This document shows positions 9,399-18,231 of a stretch of DNA of 64,000 nucleotides, in pieces. Source of the stretch: CAVWDI01 sp963793095 (GTDB lineage Bacteria; Chloroflexota; Anaerolineae; Anaerolineales; UBA4823); NCBI GenBank assembly GCA_963793095.1, contig CAWBYY010000011.1, forward strand, positions 1,426,001 to 1,490,000. The letters are read 5' to 3'. Position numbers and translations under genes: made by a program. The notes below the pieces were generated by a model that made no database searches, had not been told where the DNA came from, and saw nothing but the letters and a program-made list of their open reading frames with translations. The stretch's first letter is position 1; each line of letters starts with the position of its first letter.

Positions 9399-11010
9399 TT
9401 ATTTTACCGATTCAATGTAGTTGATCAACAGTTTCATATTCCGCAGGTATAGCCCGGTGGATATATACTCCTGGCCGGTGGTATCCCTGAAGGGAGAAGT
9501 GTCCGTTTCATCGCCTACATCCATGGATGCAAATTTATCTGTATGCTCTTGTTTTTGCCCATCACCAATATATGGATTGCTGGTCATTCCCTGTTTTGTC
9601 AACCAACGATTCTCATTGTCCAGTGAATGGACAATTTCCTTTACCCTGGCCGGATCCGGAATCTCGTCAAATGTATTCACGGTTCAGGTTATAGAATTTC
9701 TGCGGAGCTACATCTCTGGTAAATTCACCAATTTTCAGAGGAGACTCCTCTGTAAGCTCCTCAGAAGACATGGTGCTTAAGCGGGCATACTCCTGCTTCA
9801 GCTTCTCAATGGCAATTCTGGTTTTCCCTCCATAATGACTCAGCAGCTTATCATCATCGTAGTCAGAATAGTAGTAACCGTATTTCACATTTGAGCCTTT
9901 CCTGTGAACATAAATGGGCCTGTCTGTACCCACTTCAACAAAGGTGGAATGGGTATACCTGCCATCCTGGGTTTTGTTTTCGGGCAAGCTTGTTCTCTCT
10001 AACCATGCCATAGCGGCGGGGACCTGGTTCAGGTATTTTTTATTGCCGGTGATTTGATAAAATTTTAACAGAAGCAAGGCATTTTCGAAGGTCGTACCGG
10101 GTAATAGCGCTTTGGGCTCATACGTTCTTGCCCTGGCAGGATTGAGCTCCATATCGTATTGCTGTCCCCAGCCGCCACTCTCGTGCTGGGAGATCAGGTA
10201 GAAATTCATTCCCCGGTTGATCGGATCCAGGAACCGCTCATCTCCAAGGGTTAAGTAACATTGGATAAGAAAATGTATATTTTCCCAGATTACATCGTCA
10301 TTGAAAGTGTATAAAGAGGTGTAATCCGGATTTCCGTTTTTACTGAAATCAAATCTCAGGGGATATCGTTGGGGCCAGCCGCCCAAGGGATACTGACTGT
10401 CCAGGATAAAATCAATGGCTTTGTCCAGTGCCGGTTTAAAGGTTGCATCCAGCTTCTCAAGGTAGATCCTTAAAAGAAAGCGGGCTGCATCGGAGGTAAC
10501 ATCATCATCAAAAGTGCTGTTTCCGTAATAATGTTGAAACTCTTCCAGCCTCCAGCCGTTTTTGCCAATGGTATTGTACCAGTGCTTAAGTGACCGGTCA
10601 CCTGCAAAATCAACCATATAGTTCCATCCCCCCTCCTTCCCCTGTCCCCAGATTACAGCCGAAGCAGCTTTTTCCGCTGCCTGATAATAGTACTCATCAC
10701 CCGTGGCACGGTAGGCATCCAAAAACAGATGTCCCATACTGACGGTGCCTGGATGTTGCAACCAGATCATGGTTTTGTACGCTTCCATCTCTCCCCATTG
10801 CCGTGAAAAGTCCGGCAGATAGTACCACAGGTAACCGCCATTTGTGCTGACATCCTCGACCATATATTTCGTGGCACGCTTCATGACCTGCTCCACTTCA
10901 TCAGCCGGTTCAGGGTTTTGAGCCTGGATTTGGATAGTAATCAATGCCAAAGCCAGGATGCTAATCAGATTTCTTTTGCGGTTCGCAAATGTGGGACAGA
11001 TCGGTTTCAT
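9399..11010 (-). CDS. PL10-like pectate lyase family protein, one frameshift
   Basis: I prefer the start at 11010 because it overlaps the upstream stop as TAATG; another ATG lies at 11016. The signal peptide ends near QIQAQ. The body is an (alpha/alpha) toroid with YLPDFSRQWGEMEAYKTM, WGQGKEGGWNYMVDF, FDDDVTSDAARFLLR, and GGWPQRYPL...TFNDDVIWENIHFL. That last block is the hallmark of the Pel-15E/PL10 pectate lyase family. The frame is lost at about 9680. Dropping one base joins FYNLNR to NTFDEIPDPARVKEIVHSL and restores the C-terminus ending INYIESVK, about 537 residues in all. PL10 enzymes cleave polygalacturonate by beta-elimination; the exact substrate here is uncertain. It is coupled to the upstream LamG protein. 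Confidence 0.75.
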
Positions 11011-14000
11011 TACCATGTGACCAGTGTATTTATCCTTGTAATTTGGGTTATTTTCTTTTCAGGGTCGACCTGGATACTTCCGCTGCTTAAATCTGTTCCA
11101 GGCGGGACAGTCAGTTTTATATCCACCCAGTTAGGATTCAAATCCATGGGCGCCTCCATCGGAGGTACCGGCACTGTTACAACTGAATCACCCATGGCAT
11201 TCTTCAGTTCAAGAGTGGTTTCAGGGCTGGCAATAGCCCCCTGGCTGTAGACACGGACAGTCACTTCATTTCCGTCAATTTGAATACGGGAGGAGCTTAT
11301 GGCAAGATCCGGACGTTCCTCATAGGTTGTTTGAGCAGGTTCAAGCAGTTCAAGGCGGATGATGGTGTTTTTTCTTGAAGCAAAGGACAGGTTCAGTTCA
11401 GTGCCCCGTTCCGCGTAAACAAACGCCTCAGTCCGTTCAGTATCTATTTGCTGGTCATCATTTGTATCCAGCCCGGTGGCTACAAGCCATTGCCCGGGTT
11501 TAATATCCCACAGTGTCATTCCCGCATTGACCATTTCCTCCTCAAGGTTAAAAGCAATGATGTCTATGCTGGTGGAATTGGCATTGCTTACGAACAGGGC
11601 CAGACTCTGGTAACTTGCCGGTGCTTTGATATTCCAGCCAACAAAATTTTGCTGGTAGATATGGCGAATTCTTGCCAGTGCGACACCTCCCAACCGATCT
11701 CTTTGAAGCGCATTGGTATTTACAGAAATCCTGTCTATCCAGATACCACCTATGGTGTTGGAGTGTTCGAGTACGCCCAGATCCTTGATATTTTCGGTAT
11801 AGCGATCAACGAGATCTTTTGTATTGAATACCCGGGTACCCGGTATACTGTCCTTTATAGGAGAAAGGTACCCTGGATCACCGGTAAACTCGTAAGCAGC
11901 CAGAAGAACCTGCCAGGCACTCTGCAAACCTGGTTGACCCTGAACTTCACCACTGCTAAAGTGAATTTCAGTATAGAAGTTCCCGTTCTCATCCCGGTGG
12001 TCCAATAAAGCATCAGCAAGATCAATGATCATCCGGCGAAGCAATGGATTACCGTTGTATCTTGCTATCATATAGGGTGTATGCAGCATGTTGAAAGAAT
12101 AGTGACCCGACCACTGCCAGGGATCTTCAGTGGATGTATTTGTGCCACCAAAAAGCCTTGAACGAAAATGGCGGTGGCCATCCGGGGCGATCCGGGTGAC
12201 CTCTTCCAACACTTTCTTAGCAGTCTCCATTCCCCTGGACATGTACAGAGGCTCCCCGTAATCGATGAGCATGAGCTGCCCAACCGCTTCGATACCCTCT
12301 TCATAGGCATGCAGCTGATCTGTGGATATGGTGGCCAGCCCGTTGGTAAAAAGTGGCAAACTTTTTTGGCGAAGGCTGGCATCATAGGGATTGCGGTCCT
12401 GGTCGAAATAGCTTTCCAGAAACAGCCTCAATGATCGTGCTATTTTATCGGGTTCTATCCCCATAAAAGCCGACCCGACAAGGAAATTGGTAAAATCATC
12501 ATCGTCGGAAAGCCCCCCGCCGAACTCACCATTACTGACCTGTCGATGATCTATGTAAAAGGAAACTATCTTTTCCAATTGGCGCAGGTATTCCATCTGC
12601 AGAAATGCCCATTGTGGAATACCCGAAGGGCAATTCGGGATTTCATACTCCGGACGGTCTTTGATGTCGCGTGTTTTGGCATACTTATATGCCTGTCCCA
12701 ACCAGTGTTCCGGGTTGACCTTCATCAGATCTGTGTAATCGGCAACAAAACGGTTGTAAAGGTTTAACCTGGAGCTTGAAGGATGTTCTTCGACTGTAAA
12801 TCCGAATAGGTCACGGATTTGTGTAAACCGGTCCAATTCATGTTCTGCTTTTGCTTCATCCAGGGTTTTGTAAACCAAACGTATTTGAGAACCTTTCAGC
12901 GTCTCTGAAGTAAGTCCTTCACCTGCACCTGCAAGGGTGATATAAAGGGCATGCCCCTCCGGCAGCACGCGGTCACGCGTATCAATCCACAGGGTATGAG
13001 GGGTGCCCGGTTTTACTGAAAAGCTGAAGTCTGCAAGGTCACGCATCGGCCAGATGGGGTCTTTCACCCTGATATTCAGGGGAAATACACCACTGTGTGT
13101 GGGGATAACCGGCAGGGCCGGGATCTCAATTTCCACGCCATCCAGGCCATGATCCGGTTGGCTAGTATAAGGAATAATCATATGAATGAACGGAAGTGGA
13201 TCCTTGATGACTGAAGACTTCCCACCCGGAGCCTTGGGAGATTGGCCTTGCCCTGATCCGATCATTTTTGTGCATTCGTCTGCAGGATAACGCCCATCAA
13301 TGAATGCAACAAGAACAACCATTGCTTCATTTTGAATATTTCCATCGAAGTGATCCAAAGAGAATGACTCGCTCATACTTCCGGGTGGAGCACTTCCTTC
13401 ATGTACATGATAAACGCCCAGTTCCCCGATGGGTTCCTCGATCAGGGCATTGTCATAGCGTATCTTTCCACCCCGGGCAGTTGTTTCCAGGCGGTGGTAG
13501 GATTTAACCTGCTCCTTTTTTCTAACTGCGAATGTATGGTCGTAAGCAAGGTCTTTCTCATAAGTCAGTTGTCCCCAGGCCCTGCCCCACACCTCAACAT
13601 GGTTCCAGGGTTCATCTGGTAAATGAAACTTGATGGATTGCCCCGACATGGAATAGCAATCCCAGTCAGGCAATACAAAATAGTCGTACCGGCCGGGGAG
13701 TCGTGACATATTATAAACCCCTGGCCAGGTGGTCTCACGAATACCATCATTGGCCTTCCACATCCAACGTTTCACATCATATGCATCATGAATACCAATT
13801 TTCCTGACCGTCATATTTTTGGATGTCAATTGGGTAGGTGGTTCATTGGGCAGGTTCCACCCGTGGCGGTCCCACCAGGCATCACGCCAGCGACGGGCAT
13901 TCAAATCACGCTTTAGGGCAGAAACGTTTTCCGGGATCTCGCCACGCGACAGACCTTCGATATCCCCATCCGAAAGCATCTGGTCGTAGATCCTCAATTC

Positions 14001-14741
14001 ATCCAGGTCCCCTCCCCGCATGAACGAATATCTGCTCTGAACCTGATATGGACTGATGATGCGTGAATGTGGACCAAACTGGTCCAATCCCGCATCGTAT
14101 ACCTTCCCGACGACAGATTTTTTTTCAGCCAGTTCACCATTGATATACAACCGCACCCCCTCGGTTTCGTCCCATGAAAATGCAATATGTGTCCACTCCT
14201 CCGGGGAAGGGAATGGATCCATAAAATGCGATACACGCGTACGTGTCAGTCCCACATCCGTCACAAAAGCATCAAACCCGGAACCATTATAATCGATACG
14301 GAGCCACACCATATCCCAGCTGCTGTGATCAGCATAAGCGACCCGGAATACAGGGAAAGGGGTTGGACCAACCGGATAGCGTGAGCGCCAGAAGAAGGAC
14401 AGGGTTCCCCTCTGGGAATAAATGTTTCCCGGAGCCCAGTATGACATCAATTGGTTGTCGTCAGCTTCAAAAGCAGACCCAATGGCGCCATCGCGAATGA
14501 TTTTTAATCCCTTCAGGAAATTGGGCTTATCCTGACCACCGGCAGCATAATCTGCGGTAAATCCATTATCTCCGGATAAATAAAAAAGCAGTCCTGGTTC
14601 AGGGGATATGGATGGGTTCACTGCCTGTCCCGCTATTGAACCGGCAGCAGGTTCCGGCGAAAGCTGCCCCAGGCAATCCCAATTATACAGAAGGGCCAAC
14701 AGCAGGAGCGAAATCGCAACCGGTTTAAATATCGAATTCAT
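11010..14741 (-). CDS. Giant LamG plus helical-domain secreted protein, candidate new lyase
   Basis: This intact gene of 1243 codons has a signal peptide (MNSIFKPVAISLLLLALL). Residues about 45-270 form a LamG/concanavalin-like jelly roll (TLSFFWRSRYPVG, EEWTHIAFSWDETEGVRLYING, MRGGDLDELRIYDQMLSDGD). Residues about 290-690 are beta-rich (RWRDAWWDRHGWNLPNEPP, HVEVWGRAWGQLTYEKDL). Residues about 700-1010 look like a helical toroid (GIPQWAFLQMEYLRQLEKIV, FGGGLSDDDDFTNFLVGSAF, EDPWQWSGHYSFNMLHTPYM). The C-terminus is Ig-like. I know no catalogued family for the centre. Clustered acids (SDDDD) and the WxWSGHYSF block are candidate active-site residues. It shares a TAATG junction with a PL10-like gene, which points to action on the same polymer, perhaps a uronate-containing one. 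Alternatives are a binding protein or a hydrolase. Confidence 0.7.
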   Translation of the reverse strand: MNSIFKPVAISLLLLALLYNWDCLGQLSPEPAAGSIAGQAVNPSISPEPGLLFYLSGDNGFTADYAAGGQDKPNFLKGLKIIRDGAIGSAFEADDNQLMSYWAPGNIYSQRGTLSFFWRSRYPVGPTPFPVFRVAYADHSSWDMVWLRIDYNGSGFDAFVTDVGLTRTRVSHFMDPFPSPEEWTHIAFSWDETEGVRLYINGELAEKKSVVGKVYDAGLDQFGPHSRIISPYQVQSRYSFMRGGDLDELRIYDQMLSDGDIEGLSRGEIPENVSALKRDLNARRWRDAWWDRHGWNLPNEPPTQLTSKNMTVRKIGIHDAYDVKRWMWKANDGIRETTWPGVYNMSRLPGRYDYFVLPDWDCYSMSGQSIKFHLPDEPWNHVEVWGRAWGQLTYEKDLAYDHTFAVRKKEQVKSYHRLETTARGGKIRYDNALIEEPIGELGVYHVHEGSAPPGSMSESFSLDHFDGNIQNEAMVVLVAFIDGRYPADECTKMIGSGQGQSPKAPGGKSSVIKDPLPFIHMIIPYTSQPDHGLDGVEIEIPALPVIPTHSGVFPLNIRVKDPIWPMRDLADFSFSVKPGTPHTLWIDTRDRVLPEGHALYITLAGAGEGLTSETLKGSQIRLVYKTLDEAKAEHELDRFTQIRDLFGFTVEEHPSSSRLNLYNRFVADYTDLMKVNPEHWLGQAYKYAKTRDIKDRPEYEIPNCPSGIPQWAFLQMEYLRQLEKIVSFYIDHRQVSNGEFGGGLSDDDDFTNFLVGSAFMGIEPDKIARSLRLFLESYFDQDRNPYDASLRQKSLPLFTNGLATISTDQLHAYEEGIEAVGQLMLIDYGEPLYMSRGMETAKKVLEEVTRIAPDGHRHFRSRLFGGTNTSTEDPWQWSGHYSFNMLHTPYMIARYNGNPLLRRMIIDLADALLDHRDENGNFYTEIHFSSGEVQGQPGLQSAWQVLLAAYEFTGDPGYLSPIKDSIPGTRVFNTKDLVDRYTENIKDLGVLEHSNTIGGIWIDRISVNTNALQRDRLGGVALARIRHIYQQNFVGWNIKAPASYQSLALFVSNANSTSIDIIAFNLEEEMVNAGMTLWDIKPGQWLVATGLDTNDDQQIDTERTEAFVYAERGTELNLSFASRKNTIIRLELLEPAQTTYEERPDLAISSSRIQIDGNEVTVRVYSQGAIASPETTLELKNAMGDSVVTVPVPPMEAPMDLNPNWVDIKLTVPPGTDLSSGSIQVDPEKKITQITRINTLVTW

Positions 14742-14871
14742 TATTTGCAGGACTTGGGAAACTCCTTGACAAGAGTAGTTCTTCCCAGGTTAATAATAGA
14801 ATTGGAAACAAAGTCAAGGTTGATTCAAGCAATCCTTGTTACATAGTCAGGGGTAGTGTGGCTATCAAAAA

Positions 14872-16215
14872 TTAAATGGCAGGTTCCCAGCCCGGTTCGT
14901 AATCACGGCCCCAGAGTTTCATTGCATCCCGGTCATACATCCTGCCTGTGACATCATCAATATCGAAACCTTTTCCAATGCGGTATGCGATATTTGAATA
15001 ATGTACCATGCCCATGGTAATGGCGCCCTGATCGATGGGTGCGGTCAATTTACTTTTACCGCGGATTGTATCAAAGAAATTTACGACATGTGCCGTTGAC
15101 ATATCGCCTCCGCCGCCAAGTGCGGTGCCGGCTTCCTGTGATCCTGATTTGCTGTCTTTCACCAGCTTCCCCGAACGGTCATATAAAGCGTAGCCGTCCC
15201 GATCCACGAAAACACTTCCTTCACTCCCAAAAATTATGGTTCCCCGGCCGCCACCATAGGTAGGATATCCATTCCGGCTTTTCCCATCCCAAACAATTAT
15301 TTTATCTCCGGCAAACCTGAAGGTTGCCTCCATTGTATCGTACATTTCCCAACCATCATCCAGGAAATGCCGTTTTTCTGCTTCCACATCCACACGGGTA
15401 GGATAATCAACCTGAAGCGCCCAACGAGCAACATCGAACTCATGAGTCGCATTATTTCCCGTTTCTGCGGTACCATAATCCCAGCCATACCAATGCCAGT
15501 GGTAATCCCATGTTTCCTGGGTATATTCCCGCCTGGGTGCCGGTCCCTGAAAAAGTTCCCAGTCCAAACCCTCGGGTACCGGAACTTTTTTCTGAACCGG
15601 AGTCGCTCCTCTACTGGCTGTATAAAAGGCAGTCGCTTTATAGGGAGTTCCTATTACTCCATTATGAATCTCATTAATGATTTCGATGGTATGCGCTGAG
15701 GAACGCTGCTGAGTCCCCATCTGAACCACTTTATTGTATTTTTTCTGGGCAGCAACAATTAATTCATTTTCAAACATATTATGGCTGGCTGGTTTCTCAA
15801 CATATACATGTTTACCTCCTTTAAGTGCCATAATAGTACCTGGAGTATGCCAGTGGTCAGGTGTGGCATTTATTATTATGTCAACCTCCGGATCGTTTAG
15901 TACTTTCCGGATATCATTTTCAAGTTTTGGCTGATGGTCGATTACTTTTGCAAAACGCTGGGCAGCACTCTCAAGCTGGCTTTTCATTACATCGCAGAGG
16001 TAGAGTAATTCAACATTGTTTTCCTTATTTCCAATGGGCGGAACATATGCACCCAGGCGGCGACCCAACCCCATAATGCAAATGCTCAGGCGATCGTTGG
16101 CGCCTATTATCCTGCCGTAACTACGGGCCGTCATTCCCATGGCAGAACTGCCGACAGCGACACCGGCTGCACCGGCAGTTACTTTTCTTAAAAAATCTCT
16201 TCTGTTTGAACTCAT
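14872..16215 (-). CDS. Tat-exported Gfo/Idh/MocA oxidoreductase
   Basis: The N-terminus has a twin-arginine signal (SSNRRDFLRKVTAGAAGVAVG). The Rossmann domain follows (SICIMGLGRRLGAYVPP, LYLCDV, DIIINATPDHWHTPGTI, GKHVYVEKPASHN), then the C-terminal beta-sheet domain (IGTPYKATAFYTAS, DYHWHWYGWDYG, NATHEFDVARWAL). The EKP and THEFD blocks are the conserved nucleotide and catalytic sites. Family members oxidise or epimerise sugars with tightly bound NAD(P); some (GH109) hydrolyse glycosides by a redox route. Export suggests action on free sugars or oligosaccharides in the periplasm. The gene is 130 bp upstream of the LamG gene on the same strand and may share a transcript. Confidence 0.85.
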   Translation of the reverse strand: MSSNRRDFLRKVTAGAAGVAVGSSAMGMTARSYGRIIGANDRLSICIMGLGRRLGAYVPPIGNKENNVELLYLCDVMKSQLESAAQRFAKVIDHQPKLENDIRKVLNDPEVDIIINATPDHWHTPGTIMALKGGKHVYVEKPASHNMFENELIVAAQKKYNKVVQMGTQQRSSAHTIEIINEIHNGVIGTPYKATAFYTASRGATPVQKKVPVPEGLDWELFQGPAPRREYTQETWDYHWHWYGWDYGTAETGNNATHEFDVARWALQVDYPTRVDVEAEKRHFLDDGWEMYDTMEATFRFAGDKIIVWDGKSRNGYPTYGGGRGTIIFGSEGSVFVDRDGYALYDRSGKLVKDSKSGSQEAGTALGGGGDMSTAHVVNFFDTIRGKSKLTAPIDQGAITMGMVHYSNIAYRIGKGFDIDDVTGRMYDRDAMKLWGRDYEPGWEPAI

Positions 16216-16308
16216 TTTAATTCATTTTTAGTCATCACTGCAATTTACTATTTTTTTTTGTAGCTTACTTGCAGTCCCGGTTAAGGGACCAAACTTAAAC
16301 ACAACAAG

Positions 16309-17136
16309 ATGAATTCATCCAGAAGAAATCTGACGAAAACCATTGTATGCCAGATACTCCTGCTAATATTAGTATTTATATCGAGCTTTAATGCAAATGG
16401 GCAAGAACCGGTTGATTCTTCAAGAATTGTCAGGGTGCTTACCTACAATATTTTACATGGAGCAACCATGAAAGGGGATTTCAATCTGGATAGGATTGCG
16501 GATGTGATCAAATCTGTTAACCCGGATTTGGTGGCTTTGCAAGAAGTTGATTTCAATACAAACAGAGCTAAAAACATGGATCTGGCTACCGAGTTAGGTA
16601 TTCGAACAGGGCTTGCACCGCTTTTTGGCCGGGCCATGCCTTATGATGGCGGTGAATATGGAGAAGGAATATTGTCTGCATATTCATTTTTGACGACTCA
16701 AAACCATGGATTACCAGCACAAGAAGGAAAAGAGCCAAGGGCTGCCCTTGAAGTAAATGTGATGTTAAAAAGCGGTGACACCATACGATTTATTGGTACA
16801 CACCTGGATCATACAAGAGACGAAACCGACAGAATAAATCAGGCCAATCAAATTAATGACATCTTTACAAAAAAGGATAAACCTTCAATCCTGGCCGGGG
16901 ATTTGAATGCCAGGCCGGAGAGCAAAACCATGAGTATCATACTTGAAAAATGGACAAAATCTTTCTCACAGGATATTCCTACTTCCCCATCAGAAAATCC
17001 AAGGGCAAAGATAGATTACATTCTTTTCAGACCTGTTGAACGCTGGAAAGTACTTGAGACCCGGGTAATTGACGAAAAGGAAGCTTCTGATCACTGTCCG
17101 GTTTTAAGTGTTTTGGAGTTATTGCCTGAAGATTGA
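16309..17136 (+). CDS. Secreted endonuclease/exonuclease/phosphatase-family protein
   Basis: The 275-residue product has a signal peptide ending near FNANGQ. The EEP fold motifs are all present: RVLTYNILHG, DLVALQEVD with the metal-binding Glu, IGTHLDHTRDE, LAGDLNARPES, KIDYILF and ASDHCPV with the Asp-His pair. The family covers DNases, sphingomyelinases and inositol-phosphate phosphatases. A short exported form like this one is more likely a phosphodiesterase or phosphatase than a DNA-repair enzyme. The next gene starts 16 bp downstream, so the two are probably one transcript. It is divergent from the Gfo/Idh gene. Confidence 0.85.
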   Translation: MNSSRRNLTKTIVCQILLLILVFISSFNANGQEPVDSSRIVRVLTYNILHGATMKGDFNLDRIADVIKSVNPDLVALQEVDFNTNRAKNMDLATELGIRTGLAPLFGRAMPYDGGEYGEGILSAYSFLTTQNHGLPAQEGKEPRAALEVNVMLKSGDTIRFIGTHLDHTRDETDRINQANQINDIFTKKDKPSILAGDLNARPESKTMSIILEKWTKSFSQDIPTSPSENPRAKIDYILFRPVERWKVLETRVIDEKEASDHCPVLSVLELLPED

Positions 17137-17152
17137 TCTAAAAATAATAGAT

Positions 17153-18214
17153 ATGAAAAAGATTGTTTTGTTGTCTCTGATATTGTTGATCGCCGGTGGC
17201 ATCAGCATCGCTCAGAATACAAATGATGAGAAACTGGATTGGTGGGGAGATATTGATGGATTCATCAATCAACAGGACAAAATCACGCTGGATTTGGTAG
17301 AAGAAGCATTGGCGAAGTATCCGCCATCTCTTGCTGAACCATTGGAGCGCAGAATGGCAATGCTGATGTTAGATGGCGTGTTGCATGAGGAACAAGCTGC
17401 TCACAGGTCCTCGGTTCAGAATTTTTTGCATGAAAGGATAACATTGTCTGTAGAGGAACTGCAGCAAACGGATGTGAAAGAAGGGGCTATGATCTGTAAG
17501 CTTTATAATCATGGCTTTATCATTCGAACAGCCACTGTAACTTTCGCTTTTGACCTGGTACGTGCGCATTCAGCCGATGCGGATGGGTTTGTTATTGAGG
17601 ATGTATTAATGAATAAACTGATAGAGCAGTGTGACGCATTATTTATAAGCCACCGGCACGGAGATCATGGAGATCAATGGGTAGCCGAAACATTTATCCT
17701 TCAAAACAAACCTGTTGTTTCCCCGCCGGAATTATGGCAGGATAAGCCAATCTACGAAAAAATCATACATCTTGAAAGGGAGCCACATATCATGCAGGCG
17801 CTTAAGATACAGGATGGCAGACAAAACCTAAACGTGGTTAATTATCCGGGGCATCAGGGCACAGATATTGAGAATAATGTGTCCCTGGTTTTCACGCCAG
17901 AAGGAATGTCTTTTGCTCAAACAGGTGACCAATCAGGACCAGAAAGCGACTGGGATTGGATAGATAAAATTAGAAGTCAGTACAGCGTGGATGTACTTTT
18001 CCCCAATTGCTGGACGCCTGATATTCACAGGGTGCTTAGAGGTTTTAATTCAAAACTGGTAATAACAGGGCATGAAAATGAGATGGGGCACACCATTGAT
18101 CACCGGGAGTCAAATTGGCTGACATATACACGGTTAAAAGGATCTGAAATTCCTTTTCTATTACTTACATGGGGAGAGTCTTTTCACTATATTCCAGGAA
18201 ATATCAGGCAATGA
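17153..18214 (+). CDS. Secreted MBL-fold metallo-hydrolase
   Basis: The start at 17153 is chosen because it gives a clean signal peptide (MKKIVLLSLILLIAGGISIAQ); an in-frame ATG at 17108 would place 15 residues before it. The mature protein has a beta-lactamase fold: the metal-binding SHRHGDHGDQW block, VVNYPGHQGTDIENNVSLVF, SFAQTGDQSG and ITGHENEMGHTIDHRESNW. The HxHxDH motif binds two metals. This subgroup is wide (lactonases, phosphodiesterases, others). Co-transcription with the EEP phosphodiesterase-like gene suggests linked hydrolysis of a phospho-compound, but the substrate cannot be given. Confidence 0.85.
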   Translation: MKKIVLLSLILLIAGGISIAQNTNDEKLDWWGDIDGFINQQDKITLDLVEEALAKYPPSLAEPLERRMAMLMLDGVLHEEQAAHRSSVQNFLHERITLSVEELQQTDVKEGAMICKLYNHGFIIRTATVTFAFDLVRAHSADADGFVIEDVLMNKLIEQCDALFISHRHGDHGDQWVAETFILQNKPVVSPPELWQDKPIYEKIIHLEREPHIMQALKIQDGRQNLNVVNYPGHQGTDIENNVSLVFTPEGMSFAQTGDQSGPESDWDWIDKIRSQYSVDVLFPNCWTPDIHRVLRGFNSKLVITGHENEMGHTIDHRESNWLTYTRLKGSEIPFLLLTWGESFHYIPGNIRQ

Positions 18215-18231
18215 TTTTTGTCCGGCAAAAT

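Noticed and set aside
11448..14500. Several plus-strand open frames of 60-190 codons opposite the LamG gene
   Set aside because: They follow the codon structure of the 1243-residue gene on the other strand and have no export signal or ribosome-binding site. They are antisense shadows.
16274..16289. Inverted repeat GTCCC-n6-GGGAC upstream of the EEP gene
   Set aside because: Five-base arms are too short to separate from chance and no second copy is seen.
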